From positions 1 to 64,000 of the forward strand of contig RDYL01000011.1 in assembly GCA_004293165.1 (NCBI GenBank): a stretch of 64,000 nt of DNA. Direction: 5' to 3'. Positions 45,365-54,494 of this stretch are shown piece by piece; positions within the stretch are counted from its first letter, which is position 1, and each line of letters starts with the position of its first letter. The translations under genes and the position numbers were made by a program. This DNA comes from Flavobacteriia bacterium. GTDB taxonomy: Bacteria; Bacteroidota; Bacteroidia; Flavobacteriales; Flavobacteriaceae. The notes beneath the pieces were generated by a model. That model worked only from the letters and a program-made list of their open reading frames with translations, made no database searches and was not told the DNA's origin.

Positions 45365-45372
45365 TATATTTG
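45365..45372 (+). promoter_or_regulatory. Promoter -7 box of the marR-fad operon
   Basis: TATATTTG, fitting TAnnTTTG, 22 bases before the ATG at 45394 and just downstream of the palindromic operator. Confidence 0.72.
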
Positions 45373-45393
45373 AAAAAGTTTTGATTATATACT

Positions 45394-45834
45394 ATGAAAG
45401 ATAAAACTATAGATTATGCATTAAGAACAACCTGGCAAGCCGTTGCTAGAATGTATAACGAGGAAGCTGCAAAATACGGAGCAACAATGGCAACAGGTTT
45501 TGCTTTGTTAAGTATTGATAGAGAAAAAGGTTCTCCTTCCACTACGTTAGGCCCAAAAATGGGAATGGAAGCCACTAGTTTAACCAGAACCTTAAAATCT
45601 ATGGAAGAACGAGGATTAATTACCCGTAAAAAAAATCCAACTGACGGTAGAGGGGTAATTATACAATTAACCAAAGACGGCAAAGAAAAAAGAGAACTTT
45701 CTAAAGAAACTGTACTTCGATTTAATGAAGCTGTAAGACAAAATATTAGTGAGGAAAAATTACTTCATTTTATGGAAGTAGCTGAAATCATCAACGAGTT
45801 AATTATTGATAAAAAAATCTATAACGATAAATAA
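45394..45834 (+). CDS. MarR-family transcriptional regulator of fatty-acid degradation
   Basis: A 146-residue winged-helix regulator. The DNA-binding part is STTLGPKMGMEATSLTRTLK with the wing LITRKKNPTDGRGVIIQLTK, and helices at both ends form the dimer interface. It is the first gene of a four-gene run into beta-oxidation enzymes and has a 12-bp-arm palindrome in its promoter, so it very likely represses itself and the operon until an acyl-CoA or fatty acid binds. The ligand is inferred from gene context. Confidence 0.88.
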   Translation: MKDKTIDYALRTTWQAVARMYNEEAAKYGATMATGFALLSIDREKGSPSTTLGPKMGMEATSLTRTLKSMEERGLITRKKNPTDGRGVIIQLTKDGKEKRELSKETVLRFNEAVRQNISEEKLLHFMEVAEIINELIIDKKIYNDK

Positions 45835-45852
45835 AACAACAAACCTACCAAC

Positions 45853-48243
45853 ATGAAACGTACTATAAAAAAAGTTGCTGTTATTGGTTCCGGAATTATG
45901 GGAAGTGGCATTGCTTGTCATTTTGCCAATATTGGTGTCGAAGTCTTATTATTAGACATCGCTCCAAACGAATTAACCGAAGCCGAACAGAAAAAAGGAT
46001 TGACCATAGAAAGTAAAGCCGTTAGAAACCGATTGGTTAATGATCATTTAGGCAACGCTTTAAAATCAAAGCCCTCTCCTATATATCATCCAAGTTTTGC
46101 GGCAAGAATTACAACAGGTAACACTACTGATGATATGTCAAAAATTGCTACTGCCGATTGGATTATCGAAGTTGTAGTAGAACGTTTAGACATCAAGAAA
46201 ATTGTTTTCGAACAAGTTGACAAATATAGAAAACCAGGAACTTTAGTAACATCTAACACTTCTGGTATTCCAATTCAGTTCATGAGCGAAGGAAGAAGCG
46301 AAGATTTTCAACAACATTTCTGTGGAACGCACTTCTTTAACCCTGCACGTTACTTAAAATTATTTGAAATCATTCCTGGTCCAAAAACCACAAATGAAGT
46401 ATTGGATTTCTTAAATGGTTATGGTGAAAAATTCTTAGGAAAAACTTCAGTTGTAGCAAAAGATACTCCAGCTTTCATCGGAAATAGAATCGGAATCTTC
46501 GGAATTCAAAGTTTATTCCACCAAGTAAAGGAAATGGGATTAACCGTGGAAGAAGTGGATAAATTAACAGGACCCATTATTGGTCGTCCAAAATCGGCTA
46601 CTTTTAGAACGGTTGATGTAGTTGGTTTAGATACTTTAGTTCACGTGGCTAACGGAATTTATGAAAATTGTCCAAACGACGAAGCACATGAATTATTCAA
46701 ACTTCCTGAATTTGTTAACAAAATGATGGAAAACAAATGGTTAGGAAGCAAAACAGGACAAGGTTTCTATAAAAAAGAAGGAAAAGATATCTTAACATTA
46801 GATTTAGATATTTTAACTTACAGACCAAATAAAAAAGCTTCTTTCGCAACTTTAGAATTAACCAAAACGATTGAAAAACCAATCGACAGATTCAAAGTTT
46901 TAGTGACTGGAAAAGACAAAGCAGGTGATTTCTACAGAAAAAACTTTGCTTCAATGTTCCAATACTGTTCTAACAGAATTCCTGAAATTACAGACGCTTT
47001 CTATAAAATCGACGACGCTATGAAAGCTGGATTTGGTTGGGAAAATGGTCCGTTCGAAATTTGGGATGCTATTGGAGTTGAAAAAGGAATTGAATTGATG
47101 AAAGCGGAAGGATATCAACCTGCTTCTTGGGTAACGGATATGTTAGCTTCTGGAAACACTTCTTTTTATTCGATTAAAGATGGAGCAACACACTTCTACT
47201 CTATCACAAACCAAAAAGTAAAAAAAATTCCAGGTCAAGATGCCTTCATTATCTTAAATAATATTCGCGAAAGCAAAAAAATATGGAACAACAGTGATTC
47301 TATTATTACCGATTTAGGTGATGGAATCATCAATTTAGAATTTACATCCAAAATGAATTCTATAGGTGCTGGTGTTTTACAAGGAATCAACAAAGCTATT
47401 GACATTGCTGAAAAAGACTACAATGGTTTAGTGATTGGAAATCAAGGAGCTAATTTCTCAGTTGGAGCTAACTTAGGAATGATTTTCATGATGGCAGTCG
47501 AACAAGAATATGACGAATTAAACATGGCTATCAAAATGTTCCAAGATACGATGATGCGTTGTCGTTATTCTGCAATTCCAGTTATAGCAGCTCCTCACGG
47601 AATGACATTAGGTGGTGGTTGCGAATTAACTATGCACGCTGATAGAGCTGTTGCCGCAGCAGAAACGTACATCGGATTAGTAGAATTTGGTGTTGGTGTA
47701 ATTCCTGGTGGTGGTGGTTCTAAAGAAATGGCTTTGAGAGCTTCTGATTTATTCCGTAAAAACGATGTTGAATTAAACGTTTTACAAGAATATTTCTTAA
47801 CTGTCGGAATGGCAAAAGTAGCTACTTCAGCTTACGAAGGATTTGATACAGGAGTTTTACAAAAAGGAAGAGATATCGTAGTGGTAAACAAAGACCGCCA
47901 AATTGCAACAGCTAAACAAGTGGCTTTACAAATGGCAGAACAAGGTTACACACAACCTGTAAGAAGAAAAGATATCAAAGTATTAGGTAAACAAGCTTTA
48001 GGTATGTTCTTAGTAGGAACTGACCAAATGGAAGCTGGCAAATACATTTCTGAACACGATAAAAAAATTGCCAATAAATTAGCTTACGTAATGGCTGGTG
48101 GTGATTTATCAGAAGCAACTTTAGTTTCTGAACAATATTTATTGGATTTAGAAAGAGAAGCATTTTTATCATTAACTGGAGAAAGAAAATCTTTAGAAAG
48201 AATTCAGTACATGTTAACCAAAGGGAAACCGTTAAGAAACTAA
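45853..48243 (+). CDS. fadN: 3-hydroxyacyl-CoA dehydrogenase / enoyl-CoA hydratase (FadN type)
   Basis: A 796-residue bifunctional beta-oxidation enzyme. The NAD-dependent dehydrogenase comes first (VIGSGIMGSGIACHFA near 10-25; GTHFFNPARYLKLFEIIPGP near 155), then its C-terminal domains to about 430. The crotonase-fold hydratase comes last (about 490-700), with PHGMTLGGGCELTMHADRA and GLVEFGVGVIPGGGGSKE. This order is the reverse of E. coli FadB and matches Bacillus FadN. It is followed 3 bases later by the thiolase gene. Confidence 0.92.
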   Translation: MKRTIKKVAVIGSGIMGSGIACHFANIGVEVLLLDIAPNELTEAEQKKGLTIESKAVRNRLVNDHLGNALKSKPSPIYHPSFAARITTGNTTDDMSKIATADWIIEVVVERLDIKKIVFEQVDKYRKPGTLVTSNTSGIPIQFMSEGRSEDFQQHFCGTHFFNPARYLKLFEIIPGPKTTNEVLDFLNGYGEKFLGKTSVVAKDTPAFIGNRIGIFGIQSLFHQVKEMGLTVEEVDKLTGPIIGRPKSATFRTVDVVGLDTLVHVANGIYENCPNDEAHELFKLPEFVNKMMENKWLGSKTGQGFYKKEGKDILTLDLDILTYRPNKKASFATLELTKTIEKPIDRFKVLVTGKDKAGDFYRKNFASMFQYCSNRIPEITDAFYKIDDAMKAGFGWENGPFEIWDAIGVEKGIELMKAEGYQPASWVTDMLASGNTSFYSIKDGATHFYSITNQKVKKIPGQDAFIILNNIRESKKIWNNSDSIITDLGDGIINLEFTSKMNSIGAGVLQGINKAIDIAEKDYNGLVIGNQGANFSVGANLGMIFMMAVEQEYDELNMAIKMFQDTMMRCRYSAIPVIAAPHGMTLGGGCELTMHADRAVAAAETYIGLVEFGVGVIPGGGGSKEMALRASDLFRKNDVELNVLQEYFLTVGMAKVATSAYEGFDTGVLQKGRDIVVVNKDRQIATAKQVALQMAEQGYTQPVRRKDIKVLGKQALGMFLVGTDQMEAGKYISEHDKKIANKLAYVMAGGDLSEATLVSEQYLLDLEREAFLSLTGERKSLERIQYMLTKGKPLRN

Positions 48244-48246
48244 AAG

Positions 48247-49431
48247 ATGAAAACAGCATATATAGTAAAAGCATATAGAACAGCAGTAGGAAAAGCACCA
48301 AAAGGAGTATTCCGATTCAAAAGACCTGACGAATTAGCAGCAGAAACCATCGAACACATGATGAAAGAGCTTCCTAATTTTGATAAAACTCGTATTGATG
48401 ATGTTATGGTAGGAAATGCCATGCCTGAAGCAGAACAAGGTTTAAACGTTGGTAGATTAATTTCATTAATGGGATTAAAAGTAGAAGATGTTCCAGGTGT
48501 TACAGTAAATAGATATTGTGCATCAGGTATTGAAACTATCGGAATGGCTACGGCTAAAATTCAATCCGGAATGGCAGATTGTATCATTGCAGGTGGTGCC
48601 GAAAGTATGAGTTATATTCCAATGGGAGGCTATAAACCAACACCAGATTATAAAGCTGCAGCTGCAGGCCACGAAGATTATTATTGGGGAATGGGATTAA
48701 CTGCTGAGGCGGTTGCAAAACAATTCAACGTTTCTCGTGAAGATCAAGATGAGTTTGCTTATCATTCACATATGAAGGCTTTAAAAGCACAAGCAGAAGG
48801 CAAATTTGACGCTCAAATAGTTCCTATTACAGTAGAAGAAACTTTTATCAATGAAAATGGTAAAAAAGAAACGCGTTCTTATGTTGTTAACAAAGACGAA
48901 GGACCAAGAGCAGGAACTTCTGTTGCGGTATTAGCAGGTTTAAGACCCGTATTTGCTTCTGACGGAAGTGTAACAGCAGGAAACTCATCTCAAATGAGTG
49001 ATGGAGCAGCTTTCGTATTAGTTATGAGTGAAGAAATGGTAAAAGAATTAAATCTTGAACCTATTGCTCGATTAGTAAACTTTGCTTCTGCAGGTGTAGA
49101 ACCAAGAATCATGGGAATTGGACCTGTAAAAGCAATTCCAAAAGCATTAAAACAAGCAGGTTTAAAACAATCTGATATTGATTTAATAGAGTTAAACGAA
49201 GCGTTCGCTTCCCAATCATTAGCGGTTGTTAGAGAATTAGGCTTAAATCCTGATATCGTAAATGTGAACGGAGGAGCTATTGCTTTAGGTCACCCACTGG
49301 GTTGTACTGGTGCAAAACTTTCTGTTCAATTGTTTGACGAAATGCGATTAAGAGGAAGTAAATATGGAATTGTTTCAATGTGTGTGGGAACAGGACAAGG
49401 AACAGCGGGAATTTACGAATTTTTGAAATAA
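48247..49431 (+). CDS. fadA: Acetyl-CoA C-acyltransferase (3-ketoacyl-CoA thiolase)
   Basis: A 394-residue thiolase that releases acetyl-CoA from 3-ketoacyl-CoA, the last beta-oxidation step. The nucleophilic Cys is in NRYCASGIETIG near 90. The other active-site motifs are ELNEAFASQ near 320, NVNGGAIALGHPLGCTGA near 340-357 and the acid/base Cys in MCVGTGQGTA near 380. The gene starts 3 bases after the FadN-type gene. Degradative rather than biosynthetic use is inferred from the operon. Confidence 0.94.
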   Translation: MKTAYIVKAYRTAVGKAPKGVFRFKRPDELAAETIEHMMKELPNFDKTRIDDVMVGNAMPEAEQGLNVGRLISLMGLKVEDVPGVTVNRYCASGIETIGMATAKIQSGMADCIIAGGAESMSYIPMGGYKPTPDYKAAAAGHEDYYWGMGLTAEAVAKQFNVSREDQDEFAYHSHMKALKAQAEGKFDAQIVPITVEETFINENGKKETRSYVVNKDEGPRAGTSVAVLAGLRPVFASDGSVTAGNSSQMSDGAAFVLVMSEEMVKELNLEPIARLVNFASAGVEPRIMGIGPVKAIPKALKQAGLKQSDIDLIELNEAFASQSLAVVRELGLNPDIVNVNGGAIALGHPLGCTGAKLSVQLFDEMRLRGSKYGIVSMCVGTGQGTAGIYEFLK

Positions 49432-49540
49432 GAAAATAGAACAAAGAAAAAAGAATATAGATAAACTGAAAATGAAAATATAGAATTCCGAAAAGTCTCT
49501 TTTCTATTCTTTATTTTCTTTTCTCTAAAAAATAAAAGTT

Positions 49541-51331
49541 ATGTCAGATATCATCAGAGGAGGACAATTCCTTGTAAAAGAAACAAAATGCGAAGACATC
49601 TTCACTCCAGAAGATTTCAATGAAGAACAAGTTATGATGCGTGATTCGGTTATCGAATTCGTAGACAAAGAAATTTGGCCAAACAAAGAACGCTTCGAAA
49701 AGAAAGATTACGCTTTAACTGAAGACATCATGCGCAAAGCAGGTGAATTGGGTTACCTAAGCGTTGCTGTTCCTGCTGCGTATGGCGGAATGGAAATGGG
49801 ATTCGTAAACACGGTTTTAGTTTGTGATTATATCTCGGGAGCAACTGGTTCGTTTTCAACTGCTTTTGGGGCGCATACTGGAATTGGAACCATGCCAATT
49901 ACACTATATGGAACTGAAGAACAAAAACAAAAATATGTACCAAAATTAGCTTCGGGCGAATGGTTTGGAGCGTATTGTTTGACAGAACCTGGAGCTGGTT
50001 CAGATGCAAATTCAGGAAAAACAAAAGCCGTTCTTTCAGAAGATGGAACACATTATAAAATCACAGGTGGGAAAATGTGGATTTCTAATGCGGGTTTTTG
50101 TAACGTAATGATTGTTTTCGCTCGTATTGAAGACGATAAAAATATTACTGGTTTCATCGTTGAAAATGATCCATCAAACGGAATTTCAATGGGTGATGAA
50201 GAGCACAAATTAGGAATTCGCTCCTCTTCTACTCGTCAGGTTTTCTTTAATGAAACAAAAGTACTAGTAGAAAATATGTTGGCTGGTCGTGGCGAAGGTT
50301 TTAAAATTGCGATGAATGCTTTAAATGTTGGGCGTATTAAATTAGCTGCTGCTTGTTTAGAAGCACAACGTAGAACCATTACTGGTGCCGTTCATTATGC
50401 TAACGAAAGAGTTCAGTTTAAAACACCAATCTCAAGTTTTGGTGCTATCCAAGCTAAAATTGCTGAAATGGCTACTAATGCTTACGCTGGAGAAAGTGCT
50501 ACTTACAGAGCTGCATCTGATATCGAAAACAGAATTAATATTAGAGTTAGTGAAGGAAATTCGCACCAAGAAGCAGAATTAAAAGGTGTAGAAGAATTTG
50601 CAATCGAATGTTCAATCTTAAAAGTAGCGGTTTCTGAAGATGTTCAAGCATGTACAGACGAAGGAATTCAAATTTTTGGTGGAATGGGATTCTCAGAAGA
50701 TGCGCCAATGGAAAGTGCTTGGAGAGATGCTCGTATCGCAAGAATTTACGAAGGAACTAACGAAATCAACAGAATGTTATCCGTTGGTATGTTAGTGAAA
50801 AAAGCAATGAAAGGTCACGTAGATTTATTAGGGCCAGCAATGGCTGTTGCCGAAGAATTAATGGGAATTCCATCTTTCGATATTCCAGATTATTCTGAAT
50901 TATTTGCTGAAGAAAAAGAAATGATTGCCAAATTGAAAAAAGTATTCTTAATGGTTGCTGGTGCTGCAGTTCAAAAATACGGAGCTGAATTAGAATCACA
51001 ACAACAATTATTAATGGCCGCTTCTGATATTTTAATCGAAATCTATATGGCTGAAAGTACTATTCTTAGAACGGAGAAATTAGCTAAAAAAGAAGGTGAA
51101 GACAAAGTTCAGGAGCAAATTGCAATGGCAAAATTATACTTATATCATGCCGTAGATATCGTGAACCAAAAAGGTAAAGAAGGTATTGTTTCTTTTGCTG
51201 AAGGTGACGAACAGCGTATGATGTTAATGGGATTAAAACGTTTTACAAAATATACGAACATGCCAAATGTAATTGGTCTTCGTGAAAAAATTGCTGCAAA
51301 AATTATTAGCGAAAATAAATACGCTTTTTAA
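49541..51331 (+). CDS. fadE: Acyl-CoA dehydrogenase (FadE type)
   Basis: A 596-residue flavoprotein catalysing the first oxidation step of beta-oxidation. FAD- and substrate-binding motifs are CLTEPGAGSDANSGKTKA, TGGKMWISNAGFCN and the C-terminal IFGGMGFSEDAPMESAWRDA followed by RIARIYEGTNEINRM. The extra C-terminal domain (about 430-596) marks the long subclass found in Bacillus FadE. It lies 109 bases after the thiolase in the same direction; the spacer has no terminator, so it is probably co-transcribed. Confidence 0.93.
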   Translation: MSDIIRGGQFLVKETKCEDIFTPEDFNEEQVMMRDSVIEFVDKEIWPNKERFEKKDYALTEDIMRKAGELGYLSVAVPAAYGGMEMGFVNTVLVCDYISGATGSFSTAFGAHTGIGTMPITLYGTEEQKQKYVPKLASGEWFGAYCLTEPGAGSDANSGKTKAVLSEDGTHYKITGGKMWISNAGFCNVMIVFARIEDDKNITGFIVENDPSNGISMGDEEHKLGIRSSSTRQVFFNETKVLVENMLAGRGEGFKIAMNALNVGRIKLAAACLEAQRRTITGAVHYANERVQFKTPISSFGAIQAKIAEMATNAYAGESATYRAASDIENRINIRVSEGNSHQEAELKGVEEFAIECSILKVAVSEDVQACTDEGIQIFGGMGFSEDAPMESAWRDARIARIYEGTNEINRMLSVGMLVKKAMKGHVDLLGPAMAVAEELMGIPSFDIPDYSELFAEEKEMIAKLKKVFLMVAGAAVQKYGAELESQQQLLMAASDILIEIYMAESTILRTEKLAKKEGEDKVQEQIAMAKLYLYHAVDIVNQKGKEGIVSFAEGDEQRMMLMGLKRFTKYTNMPNVIGLREKIAAKIISENKYAF

Positions 51332-51360
51332 TACAGCAATTAATTGGTTTAGTTTGTTTA

Positions 51361-51391
51361 AAAAAACCATTCGCCAAGCGAATGGTTTTTT
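51361..51391. terminator. Bidirectional terminator between fadE and apt
   Basis: AAAAAACCATTCGC (51361-51374) and GCGAATGGTTTTTT (51378-51391), symmetric with T-runs on both strands between convergent genes. Confidence 0.92.
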
Positions 51392-51395
51392 ATTT

Positions 51396-51908
51396 TTAAT
51401 ATCTCAAAGCCGCAAAAACTTCTTTGTTTCCTAATTTTTCTCTTCCGTTTAAAAAGGATAATTCCATTAAAAAATTCAATTGCACAATTTCGCCACCTAA
51501 TTGCTCTACTAACTCACAAACGGCTTTTGCAGTTCCTCCAGTAGCTAAAACATCATCGTGAATCAAAACTCTATCTCCCTTTTTAATGGCATCAACATGC
51601 ATTTCTAATGTATCCGTGCCATATTCTAATTTATAAGATGCACTAATAGTATCAAACGGTAATTTTTTTGGCTTACGTACAGGAATAAATCCAACATTTA
51701 GTTTTTGTGCCAATAACATTCCGAAGAAAAAACCACGACTCTCTACTCCTATTACTTTATCAATTTTTTGATTTTCTAATGAATTTACCAAAGTTTCTAG
51801 ACAAAATTTAGTGGCTTCTGGTGAAATTAGCAAAGGTGTAATATCTTTAAATGCAATTCCTGGTTTCGGAAAATCTTGAATATCACGAATATAGTCTTGT
51901 AAGTTCAT
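51396..51908 (-). CDS. apt: Adenine phosphoribosyltransferase
   Basis: A 170-residue purine salvage enzyme that makes AMP from adenine and PRPP. GIAFKDITPLL and GVESRGFFFGMLLA are at the N-terminus and the PRPP loop VLIHDDVLATGGTAKA is near 115-130. Length is standard. The gene is convergent with the fad operon and divergent from tRNA-Arg, with which it shares a symmetric A+T-rich control region (CAAATAT / ATATTTG near 51949-51966). Confidence 0.96.
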   Translation of the reverse strand: MNLQDYIRDIQDFPKPGIAFKDITPLLISPEATKFCLETLVNSLENQKIDKVIGVESRGFFFGMLLAQKLNVGFIPVRKPKKLPFDTISASYKLEYGTDTLEMHVDAIKKGDRVLIHDDVLATGGTAKAVCELVEQLGGEIVQLNFLMELSFLNGREKLGNKEVFAALRY

Positions 51909-51935
51909 TTTTATTTACTTTTTTTCTTGTTAAGG

Positions 51936-51966
51936 TTTGCAATTTACACAAATATCTCTATATTTG
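51936..51966 (+). promoter_or_regulatory. Promoter of tRNA-Arg
   Basis: TTTG (51936-51939), 19 bases, TATATTTG (51959-51966), a full consensus match ending 13 bases before the tRNA. Confidence 0.82.
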
Positions 51967-51979
51967 CACTCACAAAATC

Positions 51980-52053
51980 GGCCTCGTGGCGCAACTGAAT
52001 AGCGCATCTGATTACGGCTCAGAAGGTTACTGGTTTGAATCCAGTCGAGGTCA
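51980..52053 (+). tRNA. tRNA-Arg (anticodon ACG)
   Basis: A 74-base cloverleaf. The acceptor GGCCTCG pairs with CGAGGTC (one G-U pair); the discriminator A is followed by no encoded CCA. The D stem is GCGC/GCGC, the anticodon stem TCTGA/TCAGA holds the loop TTACGGC with anticodon ACG, and the T stem is ACTGG/CCAGT around TTTGAAT. ACG reads CGU codons, after A-to-I editing also CGC and CGA. It is not an attachment site here: no integrase or repeat is next to it. Confidence 0.93.
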
Positions 52054-52060
52054 CTTGTTA

Positions 52061-52100
52061 AAAGCTTAACTATTTGAAAATAAATAGGTTAAGCTTTTTT
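52061..52100 (+). terminator. Terminator after tRNA-Arg
   Basis: AAAGCTTAACTATTT (52061-52075) pairs with AAATAGGTTAAGCTTT (52082-52097) with one bulge and a T-run. Confidence 0.82.
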
Positions 52101-52766
52101 ATTTCTACTATTTAGTCCACATTGCTACTCAAAAACTAACCAATACGTCTTATTTTAAAGCCCACTCAGTAATAATTATCAATTTCCTGAATAAAAAAGG
52201 CATGATTAACTTGCTTGTGCTTCATAAATAATAAATCTTAAATCCTTAAATCTAACAACGCAACAGATATATGCTTCGCTTTCGTGTATTTAACAACATG
52301 TCCGAAGTCAGATTGGTCGGAATTTTTAAAAAAATAATGCTTTAAGCTATTTTGGAGTGATTTTTTTAAAAATTGATTGCTATTTCTATGACTTCGTTGG
52401 TACACAAAGTTAATTAGTGCTATATTGGTTATAGTTCCGACTAACTCTTAAACTGAAACATTTCCTATTTCAACTATTTTTTTGTTTTCCATTGCTTAAA
52501 TAATTATTTACACAATTACTCTCATCCAAATTTAACTTCATACGTAATTCATTTCGATAAAATTTGAGTATTTTTCAAATAATACTTTTAATATCGCAAC
52601 AAATTGATTTCAGCTTCAATAATATTTAAACTAGAATTCATAATAAATGAATATATAAAATTGAAAAATCAAAAATTATTTTTGACAAAATTACTTTAAA
52701 AAAACAAATAGAAGTAAATATAAATTAAAAGAAGTCGTTTCAATAGTTATATTTTGAAACGGTTTT
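52101..52766. other. 666-bp spacer without a gene
   Basis: No reading frame of note on either strand and strongly A+T-rich. The only structure seen is a weak inverted pair, GATTGGTCGGAA (52311-52322) and TTCCGACTAACTC (52435-52447), which might be the ends of a decayed small element. I see no RNA gene. Confidence 0.5.
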
Positions 52767-53786
52767 TTATTTTAAAAAATTGGTAGGAAGCAAATCGCCT
52801 ATTCGTTTTGAAACGATAGCACCAGAAAATATAATGCTTTCATAATTAGTAAATACCCCATATGAATCTACATAAAATTCTGAGGTATAAAACTGAATTT
52901 TAGATTGTTCATTGTTATCAAACAACATATTAAATTGATTAACAAATTTTGTTTTTATTCCAATGCTTTTTTTAGGAAATACTTCTATTTTATACATCCC
53001 ATTTTCTATTTGGGTTTGCTTAAAATGTAATTGAGGATTGGTAATAAAACTACCTTCGTAAAGAGTAAATTCTTTTTTATTCCAATTATTAGATATTAGA
53101 TTTCTAAAAAAATGTAACGTAGAACCGTTGTATGATTTTTGTCTTCTTTTATTTATTTTGCTCGAAGAATCAATCTCTGTAAACAATGAATTACCCGCAT
53201 ACTGAAACTGTGTAACGAATTCAGAATTCATACTAAACTTTCCAAACTTACATTGAAAATCAATCAATTGGTATTCAATTTTATAACCTAAATAGTTATT
53301 AATAATGATTAATGGTTGGTCAGAATAAGCAATTAAAGTCAACGTTTTTCTATCATAATCAAAATAAATCTCATCTTCATTTTCTATTATACAATTTTTT
53401 CCAGCAACATTAATTCCTAAAAATTGTTCTCTAAATAATTTTTGCATTTGCTTTCTTGAAAAAAAGTTTTGTCCTACAACAACCTCTTTCAATTCTTTTA
53501 CTTCTTCTTTTAATATAACATTAAAAGAAGAAGTAATTTTATTGATCTGATAGAACTCTGATTTAAAACCAATGTTTCTAAGGACTAAAATTGAATTACT
53601 TTCTGATGAAATTAATAAAGAAAAATATCCGTTTTCATCTGTAATTGTTCCTATAGTAGAACCATCAACATAAACTGAAACACCAAAAATAGGTTCGCCT
53701 TTTTCATCTTTAACAAAACCATCTATTTTGGATTGTGAAAATAAGAATAAGGGGAAAAGTAATAATACTTGAAGAAAAATTTTCAT
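52767..53786 (-). CDS. CarboxypepD-regulatory-like domain exported protein
   Basis: A 339-residue exported protein. The signal peptide is about 1-17 (KIFLQVLLLFPLFLFSQ). Residues 20-100 form a CarboxypepD_reg-like (transthyretin-like) domain, IDGFVKDEKGEPIFGVSVYV and DENGYFSLLI, as in the N-terminus of SusC/TonB receptors. The rest is a beta-rich domain typical of Bacteroidota periplasmic or surface proteins; there is no plug or barrel, so it is not a receptor. It begins 8 bases after the TsaC-type gene and may be co-transcribed. Confidence 0.8.
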   Translation of the reverse strand: MKIFLQVLLLFPLFLFSQSKIDGFVKDEKGEPIFGVSVYVDGSTIGTITDENGYFSLLISSESNSILVLRNIGFKSEFYQINKITSSFNVILKEEVKELKEVVVGQNFFSRKQMQKLFREQFLGINVAGKNCIIENEDEIYFDYDRKTLTLIAYSDQPLIIINNYLGYKIEYQLIDFQCKFGKFSMNSEFVTQFQYAGNSLFTEIDSSSKINKRRQKSYNGSTLHFFRNLISNNWNKKEFTLYEGSFITNPQLHFKQTQIENGMYKIEVFPKKSIGIKTKFVNQFNMLFDNNEQSKIQFYTSEFYVDSYGVFTNYESIIFSGAIVSKRIGDLLPTNFLK

Positions 53787-53794
53787 ATAAACAT

Positions 53795-54415
53795 TTATAA
53801 AACATCTAAACTTCCTTTTCCTTCACGAATAACTTCCGGTTCATAACCTGTTAAATCTATGATGGTTGAAGCTACATTGTCTCCGTAACCACCATCAATA
53901 ACTAAATCCACTTTGTTATTCCATTTTTCGAAGATTAATTCGGGATCGGTTGAGTATTCAATTACCTCATCATCATCATGAATAGAAGTGGAAACAATAG
54001 GATTTCCAAGCATTTCTACAATTTGTAACGCAATATTATTAGCGGGAACCCGAATACCGACTGTTTTTTTCTTTCTGAATTCTTTTGGTAAATCGTTATT
54101 TCCTGGTAAAATGAATGTGTACGGTCCAGGCAAAGCGCGTTTTAAAATTTTGAAAGTCGATGTATCAATTTGTTTCACATAATCAGAAAGATTACTCAAA
54201 CTCGAACAAACGAATGAAAAATTCGCTTTTTCTAACTTTATTCCTTTGATTTTAGCCAATTTTTCAAGTGCACGAGAATTAGTAATATCGCAGCCTAAAC
54301 CATAAACGGTATCGGTTGGATAAATGACTAAACCGCCGTCTTTCAAAACGGCAACAACTTTTTTAATAGCCGCTTCGCTGGGTTTGTCTTCGTATATTTT
54401 TATAATTTCTGACAT
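53795..54415 (-). CDS. L-threonylcarbamoyladenylate synthase (TsaC/Sua5 family)
   Basis: A 206-residue YrdC-domain enzyme that makes threonylcarbamoyl-AMP for the t6A37 modification of ANN-decoding tRNAs. VIYPTDTVYGLGCDI at 31-45, KANFSFVCSSLSNLSDYV near 82, LPGPYTFILPG near 115 and GIRVPANN near 137 are family blocks. It is the YrdC-only TsaC form, lacking the extra Sua5 domain (which would give about 320 residues). It sits 79 bases downstream of uvrD in the same orientation. Confidence 0.92.
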   Translation of the reverse strand: MSEIIKIYEDKPSEAAIKKVVAVLKDGGLVIYPTDTVYGLGCDITNSRALEKLAKIKGIKLEKANFSFVCSSLSNLSDYVKQIDTSTFKILKRALPGPYTFILPGNNDLPKEFRKKKTVGIRVPANNIALQIVEMLGNPIVSTSIHDDDEVIEYSTDPELIFEKWNNKVDLVIDGGYGDNVASTIIDLTGYEPEVIREGKGSLDVL

Positions 54416-54494
54416 CTTAATTTTTGTTTAAAATTATTTTGTTTCACGTTTCAAGTTAACAAAAAGAACTTGAAACCTTAAACTTAAAACTTTC

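Noticed and set aside
51980..52053. tRNA-Arg as attachment site of the island
   Set aside because: No repeat of the tRNA 3' end and no integrase nearby; the island is bounded by the mnmE repeat instead.
52311..52447. Insertion sequence ends in the spacer after tRNA-Arg
   Set aside because: The inverted pair is short and imperfect, with no transposase trace or target duplication visible.
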